Shown here: piece by piece, positions 40,080-48,845 of the stretch
Numbering within the stretch: the stretch's first letter is position 1
Layout of the letters: the number at the start of each line of letters is the position of its first letter
Source of the DNA: Lysinibacillus odysseyi 34hs-1 = NBRC 100172
GTDB taxonomy: Bacteria > Bacillota > Bacilli > Bacillales_A > Planococcaceae
Direction of reading: 5' to 3'
Length of the DNA: 64,000 nt
Assembly (NCBI RefSeq): GCF_001591965.1
Contig: NZ_BCVX01000006.1
Coordinates: 62,001 to 126,000 of the forward strand
Position numbers and translations under genes: made by a program
The notes under the pieces: model-generated
Told to the model about the DNA's origin: nothing
What the model saw: the letters and a program-made list of their open reading frames with translations, nothing else
The model's database searches: none

Positions 40080-42455
40080 CTATATTCTTTCACTCTTCCG
40101 CAAAAAATACCGATGCAGCCTATACTCACATATATCCCTCACCCAATCAAACACCACCTGCTGCATATCCTCCTCAATGTCAACAGCAAAGCTAAACTCT
40201 CCATCCTGAAATGTCACCAGTCCCTTACTGCTGTCGCTCCATTTCGTCATCGGCATCGCCTGAACAAGCTGCACAACCTTTTTATGATCAAGATTAATTT
40301 TGTCGATGACCTGTCTTGAGGGCTTAGATAGATAGTCGGCAAAGAACGGTGCCACCTGCTCGGCTGTGATAGACTTGTACCACTCAGCCGGCCCACGTTT
40401 CAGCATAGCTTGCAGTACTACCATCTTGTAGCTTCTCGTCATCGAGGTTTTTTCGATTTCCTGCAGTAATGGTTCATATGCCTTGAAAACAGCCCTCTCC
40501 TTTTCCGACAGCTCCCCCGCTTCCTTCAGCATGCCGATATACGAACCAAATTCACGGGTAATGTTAATGTCCTGAAAACCACTCTGTAAATACATTTCAA
40601 GATAGCTTGGCCGTCTGCCGAGTTCCATTTTCAAATCAACATATGCATCGATGATCTGCTGCTTGTAGTTGCTGTTTTTCTTCGCCATTTCAGCGAGCAG
40701 GTCAATAACGCTCACATCGAAATTCAGCTGGCACGCTGTTTCGGCGATTTGCTCGGAAGGTTCCAGTTTCTTTCTTCCTTTTTCAAGCAGCTCGGGCTTG
40801 AAGACAAGCAGTTTCCGGTCGGCGTTTCGGTAGTTTCCGATAAAGTCGATGATGACGCAGTGACTTTTGCCATCAGCAACGCGCAGACCGCGTCCAATCT
40901 GCTGGGTGAAGACGGCAATCGATTCGGTCGGGCGGACAAACAGCAGTGTATCGACAGTTGGAATGTCGACTCCTTCATTAAATAGATCAACTGTAAAGAT
41001 GATATCGATTTCCCCGTCAATCAATTGCTGGCGAATGTTTTTCCGCTCAGTCGTTGTACTTTTTCCTGAAAGAACGAACGCCTTTACTCCCTTTGAGACA
41101 AAAAAGGCACATAGCTGCTCCGCCTGGCGGACTGTCGAGCAGAAGCCGATCGTTCGCGTCTGTTTCAGGCCGTGCCATTCCTCGTAGATTTTCTCCATGA
41201 AGGACTGCCGTGTCTGCGCAGCCGTCATTTGCTCCTCGTCATAATGAGAGCCAAGCCAGCGGATGCTGGAATAGTCCGTGTCGTCCTTAATGCCGTAGTA
41301 ATGAAACGGGCTCAGCCAGTTCCGTTTGATAGCATCGATGAAATGAATTTCAATTGCCACGTTGCCGTCGCAGATGCTGAAAACATCTTTATTGTCCAAA
41401 CGGTCAGGCGTCGCCGTAATGCCGAGCAGAAATTTTGGCTTAAAGTAATCCAACACCTTCTGATAGCTGTTCGCTACTGCATGATGGAATTCATCCACCA
41501 CAATTAAATCAAAATCGGCCGGATTGAATTTTTCCAGATGGTATTTCCGCGAAATCGTACTGATAGAGGCAAAAACAAAATCGCTGTCCGTATCCTTCTC
41601 GAAACGGTTGAAGAAACCCGCTGTTTTATGCGGGTATACAGTCGCAAATGTCTCCTTTGCCTGCTGCAGGATTTCATCCCGGTGTACGACGAACAGTACT
41701 CGTTTGAAGCGCTCAGCAAAAAAGGCAGCCAGATAGGTTTTACCAAGTCCAGTTGCAAGAACGGCCATCGCCTTATCATAACCCTGCTCTAACGTCTCCT
41801 TTAATGCAGTAAGTGCCAGCTTTTGTGCGGGCCGTGGCTCCAAGATGGTTCCGGCTTCTGCTGCTTCTGCAACGATTGCCGGCTCGCTTTCCTGCCCGTA
41901 CATCAAGCCCTGCTCTTCAGCAGCACTCCACTTCCTTGACATCGGAACCGCTTTGTTCGCCGCAGTATAATACTCTTCATACTTCGCAATCGTCTCTCTA
42001 TTAATAGGAATTGTATTTTTCCCATGGAACAGATTGTGGAATTCATCCATCGCATGCTCGAAAGTCTGTGCATCAACCGTTTCTAGGTTCCACTCCACCC
42101 CGGAAGTGAGGGCAGAGTTTGAAAGGTTGGACGAGCCAACAATGACATGCTGGCTGTCCTTTCCTTTAAATAAATAGGCTTTTGGGTGAAAGGAACGTCC
42201 ATATGATTGGAACATTCTGATTTGCGCCGCCGGGAGATTTTCCACAAGCATGCGAAGTGCTTCGGGCTGTGTAATGCTTAAATAATCACCTACAAGCAGC
42301 TGGATTTCACAGCCTCGCTCCTCTGCCTTTTTCAAATCTTCCAGCATCAGCTTGACGCCCGACTTCATCATAAAAGCAGTAATCCAGCAAATATGTACGG
42401 CATCGTGCGAAAGCTCTTGGAGTTCAGTGACTAAATTTGCTGTAATAAGCTTCAT
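40080..42455 (-). CDS. PLD-nuclease/SF2 helicase fusion protein
   Basis: The 791-residue protein joins an N-terminal phospholipase D-like nuclease domain to a superfamily 2 helicase. The PLD half has one HxK motif at His90/Lys92 (FHPKAYLF) and GSSNLSNSA (108-116). The helicase has Walker A at 234-240 (ATGLGKT), DEFHH at 321-325, motif III ITATP (346-350) and a C-terminal motif QQIGRGLR. An unrecognised region of about 230 residues ends the protein. Such fusions occur in restriction-like and repair contexts. The ATG directly abuts the stop of the pyrophosphohydrolase gene upstream, so the two are coupled. Confidence 0.92.
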   Translation of the reverse strand: MKLITANLVTELQELSHDAVHICWITAFMMKSGVKLMLEDLKKAEERGCEIQLLVGDYLSITQPEALRMLVENLPAAQIRMFQSYGRSFHPKAYLFKGKDSQHVIVGSSNLSNSALTSGVEWNLETVDAQTFEHAMDEFHNLFHGKNTIPINRETIAKYEEYYTAANKAVPMSRKWSAAEEQGLMYGQESEPAIVAEAAEAGTILEPRPAQKLALTALKETLEQGYDKAMAVLATGLGKTYLAAFFAERFKRVLFVVHRDEILQQAKETFATVYPHKTAGFFNRFEKDTDSDFVFASISTISRKYHLEKFNPADFDLIVVDEFHHAVANSYQKVLDYFKPKFLLGITATPDRLDNKDVFSICDGNVAIEIHFIDAIKRNWLSPFHYYGIKDDTDYSSIRWLGSHYDEEQMTAAQTRQSFMEKIYEEWHGLKQTRTIGFCSTVRQAEQLCAFFVSKGVKAFVLSGKSTTTERKNIRQQLIDGEIDIIFTVDLFNEGVDIPTVDTLLFVRPTESIAVFTQQIGRGLRVADGKSHCVIIDFIGNYRNADRKLLVFKPELLEKGRKKLEPSEQIAETACQLNFDVSVIDLLAEMAKKNSNYKQQIIDAYVDLKMELGRRPSYLEMYLQSGFQDINITREFGSYIGMLKEAGELSEKERAVFKAYEPLLQEIEKTSMTRSYKMVVLQAMLKRGPAEWYKSITAEQVAPFFADYLSKPSRQVIDKINLDHKKVVQLVQAMPMTKWSDSSKGLVTFQDGEFSFAVDIEEDMQQVVFDWVRDICEYRLHRYFLRKSERI

Positions 42456-42782
42456 TTACTTATCCTCAACATCAATCAAATAAAGCCCCTGATCAAAACC
42501 GCCGCGCTTTTCCTTCTTTTCGACGCGGACAGCTTCCAATTCATCGAAAGACTTACCGTATACCTTCAGTGCAGCGTGTAGTAGCTCCAGCACATCCGCC
42601 ATTTCCTCCAGCGCATCGGTTTCGTTTGTTGTTTCGTCGAATTCCTTTACTTCCTCGTACAGCTTTTTCTTAATTTCCGTAAGATGTTCTTCCGGTGCAA
42701 GTGTGCGGGCATTGTAGCTTGAGCCGCCTGCCTCGATGATTTCGAGGATGCGGTCACGGATCAGTTTGTTGTATGTAGGCAT
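42456..42782 (-). CDS. MazG-like nucleotide pyrophosphohydrolase (COG4997/PRA-PH type)
   Basis: The 108-residue protein belongs to the all-alpha NTP pyrophosphohydrolase superfamily. The metal-binding pattern is Glu43, Glu44, Glu47 (YEEVKEF) with Glu60 and Asp63 (EEMADVLEL). The opening NKLIRDRI and the ending RGGFDQGLYL are hallmarks of stand-alone phosphoribosyl-ATP pyrophosphohydrolase-like proteins, which also occur in phages. Relatives hydrolyse nucleotides to the monophosphate; the substrate here is unknown. GAAGGAG precedes the ATG. Its stop touches the ATG of the PLD-helicase gene. Confidence 0.9.
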   Translation of the reverse strand: MPTYNKLIRDRILEIIEAGGSSYNARTLAPEEHLTEIKKKLYEEVKEFDETTNETDALEEMADVLELLHAALKVYGKSFDELEAVRVEKKEKRGGFDQGLYLIDVEDK

Positions 42783-42974
42783 GCAATCACTCCTTCGTGT
42801 TAGTAATTCAATTCTACTGGAAGTTATTTAGTGAAGCTAGAAAAATCGATGTAGTTGCCTGTCCACCCTAAGATCCCGTAGAAAGCAACGCCTATTGCCC
42901 ATATTTATGCTTTATAATAAAAATGAGAATCAGCTTTATCCCAATCACTATCCAATTGTTTCGGAGGTACATAT

Positions 42975-43433
42975 ATGAAATATTTAATCGATGAGGATCA
43001 CTGGCATTTAACGGAGTATCTTGAGGAAAGAGCTACGCTGCTTTCCCGCCTTAAACCGAAGACCGCCGAGTTTTTGGCAAAGGGTTCGTTTCATGACGGC
43101 AAAGTTTTGGATATACATATTATCAACAAATCAAATGGGAAGAAAAAAGATCCGACGACCATAAAAATGAAAATCAGGCATTGGAACGGGAAAATCTATC
43201 AGGCTACATGGAAAAAGGTATATAAATTTTCCATCGACTTTGATATAACCCGGAATGTATACGCAAACAAACCGCATAAAATCGTCTTTAAAGGCAAGGG
43301 AGGCTTAGACGAGTGGGGGTATGATGAATTGCTGCCGGTAGACGAAAAACGGATGCATCATGAGATTCACCTGCATTCACAAGCAGTTCTTCATATTTAC
43401 TGTTCCTCTTTTAAGATCAAGAAATTATCGTGA
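42975..43433 (+). CDS. Hypothetical basic protein
   Basis: The 152-residue protein is not recognised. It is hydrophilic and Lys-rich, with alternating strands in the middle (TIKMKIRHWNGKIYQATWKKVYKF) and a His-rich end (MHHEIHLHSQAVLHIYC). No signal peptide or membrane segment is seen. GGAGG lies 6 bases before the ATG, so it is likely translated. It is divergent from the pyrophosphohydrolase/helicase unit by 192 bp. Whether it works with that unit is unknown. Confidence 0.7.
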   Translation: MKYLIDEDHWHLTEYLEERATLLSRLKPKTAEFLAKGSFHDGKVLDIHIINKSNGKKKDPTTIKMKIRHWNGKIYQATWKKVYKFSIDFDITRNVYANKPHKIVFKGKGGLDEWGYDELLPVDEKRMHHEIHLHSQAVLHIYCSSFKIKKLS

Positions 43434-43487
43434 TAACTGTAAGAAAAAAGCGTGAACACTGATCTTAAATCTTATTTGATAAGCTGG

Positions 43488-43523
43488 AAAGACCGCTCTT
43501 CTGTAATGAAGAACGGTCTTTTA
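43488..43523. terminator. Terminator between convergent small genes
   Basis: A 13-bp stem with one mismatch (43488-43501 with 43508-43521) has a 6-base loop and TTTT after it on the plus strand. It sits directly after the minus-strand gene stop and can serve both genes. Confidence 0.75.
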
Positions 43524-44009
43524 TCAGCATGGCAGTGCTTCTATGTTTACCGGTATTTCAGCCATAGGCATTGTCCGGTAACCTGCGCCGAATGTTTCCA
43601 ATAGCGTGCGGTGCAGAAGCTGGAAGATATCATAAATAATGACCTTTGTCGCCGCGCTTTCAAGGCCCTCCTCAAAAATGAAATCATAATATGGTGTACC
43701 GCCGCCCTTTTCCGCAAAACCGACGGAATGTGCGAGTACGGTCAGTCTGTCTGACAGACCGAGTGCTCTCCACGGCTTTATGTAGAGGCGAAGGGTGATG
43801 CCTGTCACTTCATTATTGGCGATCTTTTTCGAACCTCCCACGTACTGGACAGTAGCAAGCTGGTTTGTCACACCTGTCTTCGTTTGCCATTCCTCCGGCA
43901 GTCCGAAGCCAACGCTTTCTGAGCCTTCTTTATGGATGACAAGCTTTACTTGCGCCAGCTGATCACAGAGCTGTAAAAACAGTGCCTTACCTGTTGGTTG
44001 ATACTCCAT
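43524..44009 (-). CDS. Hypothetical protein
   Basis: The roughly 161-residue protein is not recognised. It starts best at the ATG at 44009, 8 bases after AAAGGAG; an upstream ATG would include that site. The sequence is mixed alpha/beta and soluble (VTGITLRLYIKPWRALGLSD, then GGTPYYDFIFEEG). No domain, signal peptide or membrane segment is visible. It is downstream of a fragment of a sigma-regulator gene on the same strand, 78 bp apart. Confidence 0.7.
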   Translation of the reverse strand: MEYQPTGKALFLQLCDQLAQVKLVIHKEGSESVGFGLPEEWQTKTGVTNQLATVQYVGGSKKIANNEVTGITLRLYIKPWRALGLSDRLTVLAHSVGFAEKGGGTPYYDFIFEEGLESAATKVIIYDIFQLLHRTLLETFGAGYRTMPMAEIPVNIEALPC

Positions 44010-44086
44010 GCCATTCTCTCCTTTATCTTCTGTTCTACCCATCATAATCTAGCAGGAATATAAATGTAAATAATACCCTCTCTCTA

Positions 44087-44437
44087 TTACCAATTCCACA
44101 ACTCCACATCTCCCAGCTGCTCATCCCGGATAGAGGGCACGTCTTTCAGCTTTAAAAGCTCTTTTACAGGTCCGGTGACAACCGCTCCGTAAACAGTAAA
44201 GCCCTTTTCTTTTAAGTAGGCCTGTTTTTCCTTCAAATAGCCAAGTCCTAACAGCCCTTCATAATAGCTTTTGTTTTTCTCCAGTAGTTCTTCCATGTTT
44301 TGGAGCATCATTTGCTTGCTTTCTTCCAGCGTTTCATCTGCTAACATATTGACTCTGAACTGCCCCTGGAACTGCTCGTCATGATCTCTTCCAGTAGTCA
44401 GACCGATGATATCATGAATGCTCACATCTATTAACAC
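44087..44437 (-). pseudogene. C-terminal fragment of a Sigma_reg_C-type anti-sigma factor
   Basis: The 116-codon frame matches the C-terminal domain of sigma-factor regulatory proteins: YEGLLGLGYLKEKQAYLKEK, then GFTVYGAVVTGPVKELLKL and ends VELWNW. The family normally has an N-terminal cytoplasmic part and a membrane segment, both absent here. The frame begins at a GTG with no convincing ribosome site and a stop four codons upstream. No sigma gene is adjacent. It is most likely a truncated, inactive gene. Confidence 0.65.
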
Positions 44438-44671
44438 ATTTTTCCATCTTACATGTTACAGGTGATTTTTTGAAGTTACAAAATCACTTACACAGAAGCA
44501 CAACATCCATCATTGCTATTGTCATAAGTTCCATATGTATACGGGGAATTAGCACATAGTTATCAATTAGTGATTCCTTATTTCATGCATATAAATCTTG
44601 TTAGTTAAGGCAGCAAGATTACGATAGTTTCAGATTGCCATACAGCGTAATCTAACGATGAGGTGATGAAA

Positions 44672-45916
44672 TTGTATCGAAATGCTATGAAAAATAGAGG
44701 TGTATTAATCTATCTGGCAGGTGCCGGAATTTCTCAGTTAGGAAATGTATTGGCGGGTCTTGCTTTTCTTTTTCTCTCGTATGAAATGACCCAGTCCACC
44801 AGCCTTACAACTATTATCGCTATTGTACAGGCGGTCCCCTACCTACTATTTGGCCTTATCGGGGGAGCTATTGCAGATCATTTCAATAAAAAGAGGCTTT
44901 TGTTGTGGCTCGATTGCCTACGAGTTCCCATTATTCTATCGCTCGTTGTTCTCTATGAGCTGAATAGCTTAGCTTTTTGGCATTTACTTTTAGTGAGTGT
45001 GGTCATTCAAAGCCTTGGCTGTTTCTATAACCCAGCATACCGGTCCATTTTACCGCTCATTACACCTAGTGACCAACGCACAACTGTTAATAGTTTACTG
45101 GACATAGTCACTAGAGGGGTACAGGTGCTTGCTCCTATCTTCAGTGTTAGCTTGCTCCACTCTGGACAGACCATTCATTTCTATTCAATTGACGCACTGA
45201 CCTATCTCTTAAGCGCATTTTTCATTTTACGGCTCCATTGGGTAGAGCCTATCCAATCAGCTGAGGCTTCCAAAGAAACGAAGGAGGGTGTTTTTCGTTC
45301 AATTCATACCTTTTTAAAGTGGACGAAGGAAGAAAAGACGATCAAGGCATTATTTAAGGTGACGTTCCTCATCGTATTTTTCAATACATGGGTTTGGCAA
45401 GTCGGCTTGCTAATTCTTCTATTGGGAAAGTATCCGGAACATGGTGAAGCTTTCTACAGCCTTTTGTTGAGCTGGTACGGCATAGGTGTCATCCTTATCA
45501 ACCTTACTATCCCTTTTATCTGGAAGAGGATGACGCTCTCCATCTACCTGGCTGGTTCCCTTATTTGGGGAATTGGAATAGTGGTACTTGGCTTTGCCGC
45601 ACACCTTCCTTTCTATTTTCTTGGTGTTTTTATAGCTGCCATCGGTCTTCCAGTCAGCGGTTTAGCCCGTGTTTATCTCATCCAAACATTAGTCCCTGCC
45701 AACAAATTAGGACGGGCGTTTAGCTTTAATGCAGTTATCTTGTACGGCTCGAATGTCATTTCCCTACTGCTGTTTGGTTCTCTTGTTTTGGTAGTTGATA
45801 TCCATTTCATTTTCATCTTCTGTGGCAGTATGATGATTGGGAGTTCAATGTTTTATTTGATTCGAATAAGATTTTCGGAAAAAGCTGGGTGTAAATCCGT
45901 AAAGTCGCTTAAATAA
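44672..45916 (+). CDS. MFS transporter (MFS_3 type)
   Basis: The roughly 414-residue protein has about 12 membrane segments. It has GAGISQLGNVLAGLAFLFLSYEM at the start, GAIADHFNKKRLLLWLDCLR as the loop 2-3 motif and FYNPAYRSILPLI, which are typical of the MFS_3 group of putative drug or enterobactin exporters. I choose the TTG at 44672, which lies at the right distance from GAGGTGAT; the earlier GTG and ATG overlap that site. Its 3' end overlaps the convergent AraC gene by 72 bp. Confidence 0.9.
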   Translation: MYRNAMKNRGVLIYLAGAGISQLGNVLAGLAFLFLSYEMTQSTSLTTIIAIVQAVPYLLFGLIGGAIADHFNKKRLLLWLDCLRVPIILSLVVLYELNSLAFWHLLLVSVVIQSLGCFYNPAYRSILPLITPSDQRTTVNSLLDIVTRGVQVLAPIFSVSLLHSGQTIHFYSIDALTYLLSAFFILRLHWVEPIQSAEASKETKEGVFRSIHTFLKWTKEEKTIKALFKVTFLIVFFNTWVWQVGLLILLLGKYPEHGEAFYSLLLSWYGIGVILINLTIPFIWKRMTLSIYLAGSLIWGIGIVVLGFAAHLPFYFLGVFIAAIGLPVSGLARVYLIQTLVPANKLGRAFSFNAVILYGSNVISLLLFGSLVLVVDIHFIFIFCGSMMIGSSMFYLIRIRFSEKAGCKSVKSLK

Positions 45917-46678
45917 CTGATTATAAACAGCAACAGAGGAAAAGCCACAGCCGAGCGCAATATTCGTGATGGTCTGGTTGGTATATAACAAAAGCTCCTG
46001 GCTCCTCATAAGACGATATATTTGGAGCCAGGAAAAAGGTGAAACACCAATCGCTTCTTTAAAAAGATGCGCAAATTGAAATTTGCTAATATGCAGAATG
46101 GATGCCATTTCTTCTAAGCTCCAAGGATGCTGATAGTCGTTTTTCAACGCCGCCATTACTTGAGCTAGTGCTGGTTGAACAGAGCTAAAAGGCTGTGTGA
46201 TGAAATCCGTACTTTGTGTACTAACCGCCGTTCTTGCCAGCACAACACTTAATTGAGTAAAGCTATGATCTAAAAAAATGCTCAACCCTTTATTTTCACT
46301 TTGTTCTTCCATCTGTATGTATGAATAGATAAATTGGACCCATTGGGTAACAAGTGGATTCTTTTGAATGAATTGAGCAAAGAATATATCCCTTTGTCCT
46401 ACAGTTATCGAAGACACCGCCTCGTTCAAGAAGCTTGCATCTAGTTCGACGAGAAACTTATGGTCTTCTACTGCTATTTGTCTATGCTCCTCACTCGGAT
46501 TAAAAACTATAAATTCATGTTCGTGCAGGAACAAATCATTTCGTTTGCTTTGATAGCGCATAGAGCCTTTCAACGAAAATATGAATTTATAGCAAGGATC
46601 ATCTCTCCAAAGACTTTCCACCTTTTTCTGGTTGGTAGATAACAGCAAGCAACCAGACATCTCTAGTAATGTCTTCAT
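45845..46678 (-). CDS. AraC family transcriptional regulator
   Basis: The 277-residue protein has an N-terminal cupin-like sensor (about 1-100, EHEFIVFNPSEEHRQIAV) and a C-terminal AraC domain (about 175-272) with WSLEEMASILHISKFQFAHLF and ITNIALGCGFSSVAVYNQLF. AAAGGGTG precedes the ATG. It is convergent with the MFS transporter and overlaps its 3' end by 72 bp, so the transcripts would be mutually antisense there. That transporter is a candidate target. Confidence 0.92.
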   Translation of the reverse strand: MKTLLEMSGCLLLSTNQKKVESLWRDDPCYKFIFSLKGSMRYQSKRNDLFLHEHEFIVFNPSEEHRQIAVEDHKFLVELDASFLNEAVSSITVGQRDIFFAQFIQKNPLVTQWVQFIYSYIQMEEQSENKGLSIFLDHSFTQLSVVLARTAVSTQSTDFITQPFSSVQPALAQVMAALKNDYQHPWSLEEMASILHISKFQFAHLFKEAIGVSPFSWLQIYRLMRSQELLLYTNQTITNIALGCGFSSVAVYNQLFKRLYGFTPSFFRKSYSNQIKH

Positions 46679-47045
46679 GAATTACACCCTTTCTGTCTGT
46701 ACTCATTTAATCGAAATAACACCACTTCATTGATCAAAAAGTTAATAAGCACTCATTGCCGGGGTTCCGGGTATCAGTGGGTTATAGGAAATAGGAATTT
46801 CCATTCATCACGATATATAGTGTCTCTATTTATTATCATACGCTTAAACTAGACTTAATTGTTTCATTCATATGTCTAATTTTGTATATAGGCTTGCAAC
46901 TAATCCAGCGTCTGCTATGGAGGACAAATTCTCATCGGCACCTTAAGTGAACTCCATATGAATACCATCAAAATAGATGTAGAAATATATCTATTAACGC
47001 AGCTAAAAATACCCCCACTTAGCTAATACTTCTTAGCTATATTTT

Positions 47046-47210
47046 TTATTTTCCTACATACTCCCAGAAAAATGAAAGACAGTCCGCCACATCAAAGTGG
47101 TAGAAAGCCTGATAGCCGATAAAGGGATATTTGCCTTTTGAAACGGCGTGTAGATTTTCTTCATGACTTATTCCGTTTGCACCAAGATAGCAGTACGTAC
47201 GCTTCTTCAA
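47046..47210 (-). pseudogene. C-terminal gene remnant, family unknown
   Basis: A minus-strand frame reads RTYCYLGANGISHEENLH, AVSKGKYPFIGYQAFYHF and DVADCLSFFWEYVGK before a TAA (47046). The composition is clearly protein-like. It has only a TTG (47210) without ribosome site, and an 11-bp hairpin (47224-47252, AACCCCGTTC arms) stands just upstream. I do not know the family. The rest of the 46679-47367 gap shows no intact gene. Confidence 0.4.
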
Positions 47211-47223
47211 AGTTCCACAAACT

Positions 47224-47252
47224 TAACCCCGTTCCGATTCAGAACGGGGTTA
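47224..47252. repeat. Perfect inverted repeat
   Basis: An 11-bp stem (47224-47234 with 47242-47252) has a 7-base loop. There is no T run, so it is not a clear terminator. Confidence 0.55.
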
Positions 47253-47367
47253 GAAATATGGTTGTTTAGTGTTGGATTTAAAATCTTGCACTATCCTAAA
47301 AGTAAAACAATAAAGTTTTTTGAAAATCTCTTTTCATTGAGCAAACGTTGTGTTTAGTAAGAAAACA

Positions 47368-47853
47368 TTATTTTTCTACAATCGGGATATAAATATCAAA
47401 ATGCGGATCATTCAGATCATGATTAACTGGATAATATTCATGTTTGATCGGCATATAAGGATCGTAGTACCCTACACCAGCTTCCCTTAATGCGGTATAG
47501 TCACTATCAAACAACCATTGATGTAAATCCGTATAGGTTTTTTGTACATCTTCTCCTTTGTTATGCGTCGTCCTCACATAAGTCCATTCCGGGACTCTTA
47601 TTTCGATCATCCCATCAGGAATTTCCTGCTCCTCACTCACTTCATACACGGCGTAATGTACGAATCCATCCTCAACTACATGATAAGATAAACCCAATTG
47701 AACATCAGGGTTCACCTTATTCTCTAATTCACTGGCACGGTCTTTAGCTTGTTGGATTACATTTTGTAAATTCGGCACAATGTCAGAGAAAGTTCCCTCC
47801 CATTTTAATCCTATTGCTCGGTAAGCTGGTAACGTTATAATTTTATAGCTCAA
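47368..47853 (-). CDS. GyrI-like domain protein
   Basis: The 161-residue protein shows the effector-binding fold: a first strand YKIITLPAYRAIGLKWEGTF, then VPEWTYVRTTHNKGEDVQKTYTDLHQWLF in the middle, and FDIYIPIVEK at the end. It lacks a DNA-binding domain. These proteins bind small cationic or hydrophobic compounds; some hydrolyse cyclopropanoids. It starts at a TTG at 47853, 7 bases after GGGAGG. It is the second such gene in the window (the other is near 12.6 kb) but sequence similarity between them is low. Confidence 0.87.
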   Translation of the reverse strand: MSYKIITLPAYRAIGLKWEGTFSDIVPNLQNVIQQAKDRASELENKVNPDVQLGLSYHVVEDGFVHYAVYEVSEEQEIPDGMIEIRVPEWTYVRTTHNKGEDVQKTYTDLHQWLFDSDYTALREAGVGYYDPYMPIKHEYYPVNHDLNDPHFDIYIPIVEK

Positions 47854-47957
47854 ATTATTTCCTCCCTTTCTTCAAGGCGTGGAGATCAAAATTTCTTTTA
47901 AAAAGGTGAGTTGCATTCATAATCGATCCATTAGAAATATTCCTTCCTATCAGCAGA

Positions 47958-48830
47958 CTATTTTTCACTTTTTAAAACGTAGCTGTACAGGACATCCTTT
48001 CGTTCAAAGCCTGCCTTCACATACACATGATTTGCCTGGTCATTTTGATGATCGACACATAGCTGGATGCTCTCGATTTCAGGAAAACTGAATATATCCG
48101 TTAGCACTTCCCTCAGTAAGGTCGTGCCGAAGCCCCGGTTTCTTGCAGCGGGGGCAATCGCGATGTATTCTAGCGTTGCCTCCTTCATTTCCCGGTTAAT
48201 TTCAAAGTAGGCATAGCCGATGACCCCATCAGCTTCTGTCTTCCCAATACGTAAAATATGCTCGTCATTTAACCGGCTTAAAATAGTTGATGCATCGTAA
48301 TATGTACGTGGGAATTCTGTATCATGAATTTCACGGAAGGCCATTTCATCTTCTTGTGAAAAGTTTTTACTTACGTATTCCTCTATCGGCTGCAACTGAT
48401 CCTTTACCATCAAAAGCGTCAGATGCTCACCGGTTTTTCGTGCCCCAAGCTGTTCTGCAAACAATTGTTGTGCCCGGTTTTCTTCATTAATAAAGAAGAA
48501 AAACCTCTTTATCTCTGGATAGGCTTGAATGCAGGCTTCCCATAATCGCGTCTGTTCTTCTGGTGCAGCCGACCGGTTGAACGGCCCCCACACTTCCGCA
48601 GTTTCTTCGTCCATATCGAGTCCAATAGCGGCAGTCATTTCGCCTGTTTCACTCCTTGCTACAAAGAAGGCGGCATTTCCGTCTTGATCGATAAAGTCCT
48701 CTGTAAGTGTCTGTTCGATCTCCAACGCTTTTTCACCGCAGAAGCCGATATGATTTTGCTTGGATTGATTCATTTCCGCAAGAAATTGAGCCAATTCTTG
48801 AAATGTTGCTCTTTCGATTGTTTTTTCCAT
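47958..48830 (-). CDS. GNAT family N-acetyltransferase, two-domain
   Basis: The 290-residue protein carries a C-terminal GNAT domain (about 150-288) with the acetyl-CoA loop RNRGFGTTL and NDQANHVYVKAGF. The N-terminal half looks like a second, degenerate GNAT domain (AVFFVARSETGEMTAAIGLDMD). GNAT proteins acetylate small molecules or proteins; the substrate here is unknown. AGAGGG precedes the ATG. It follows the next GNAT gene by 15 bp in a two-gene operon. Confidence 0.9.
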   Translation of the reverse strand: MEKTIERATFQELAQFLAEMNQSKQNHIGFCGEKALEIEQTLTEDFIDQDGNAAFFVARSETGEMTAAIGLDMDEETAEVWGPFNRSAAPEEQTRLWEACIQAYPEIKRFFFFINEENRAQQLFAEQLGARKTGEHLTLLMVKDQLQPIEEYVSKNFSQEDEMAFREIHDTEFPRTYYDASTILSRLNDEHILRIGKTEADGVIGYAYFEINREMKEATLEYIAIAPAARNRGFGTTLLREVLTDIFSFPEIESIQLCVDHQNDQANHVYVKAGFERKDVLYSYVLKSEK

Positions 48831-48845
48831 ACTTGTCCATCCCTC

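Noticed and set aside
46679-47045. Plus-strand coding-like stretch around 46918-47026
   Set aside because: About 35 codons without start or ribosome site and no recognisable motif; too weak to call.
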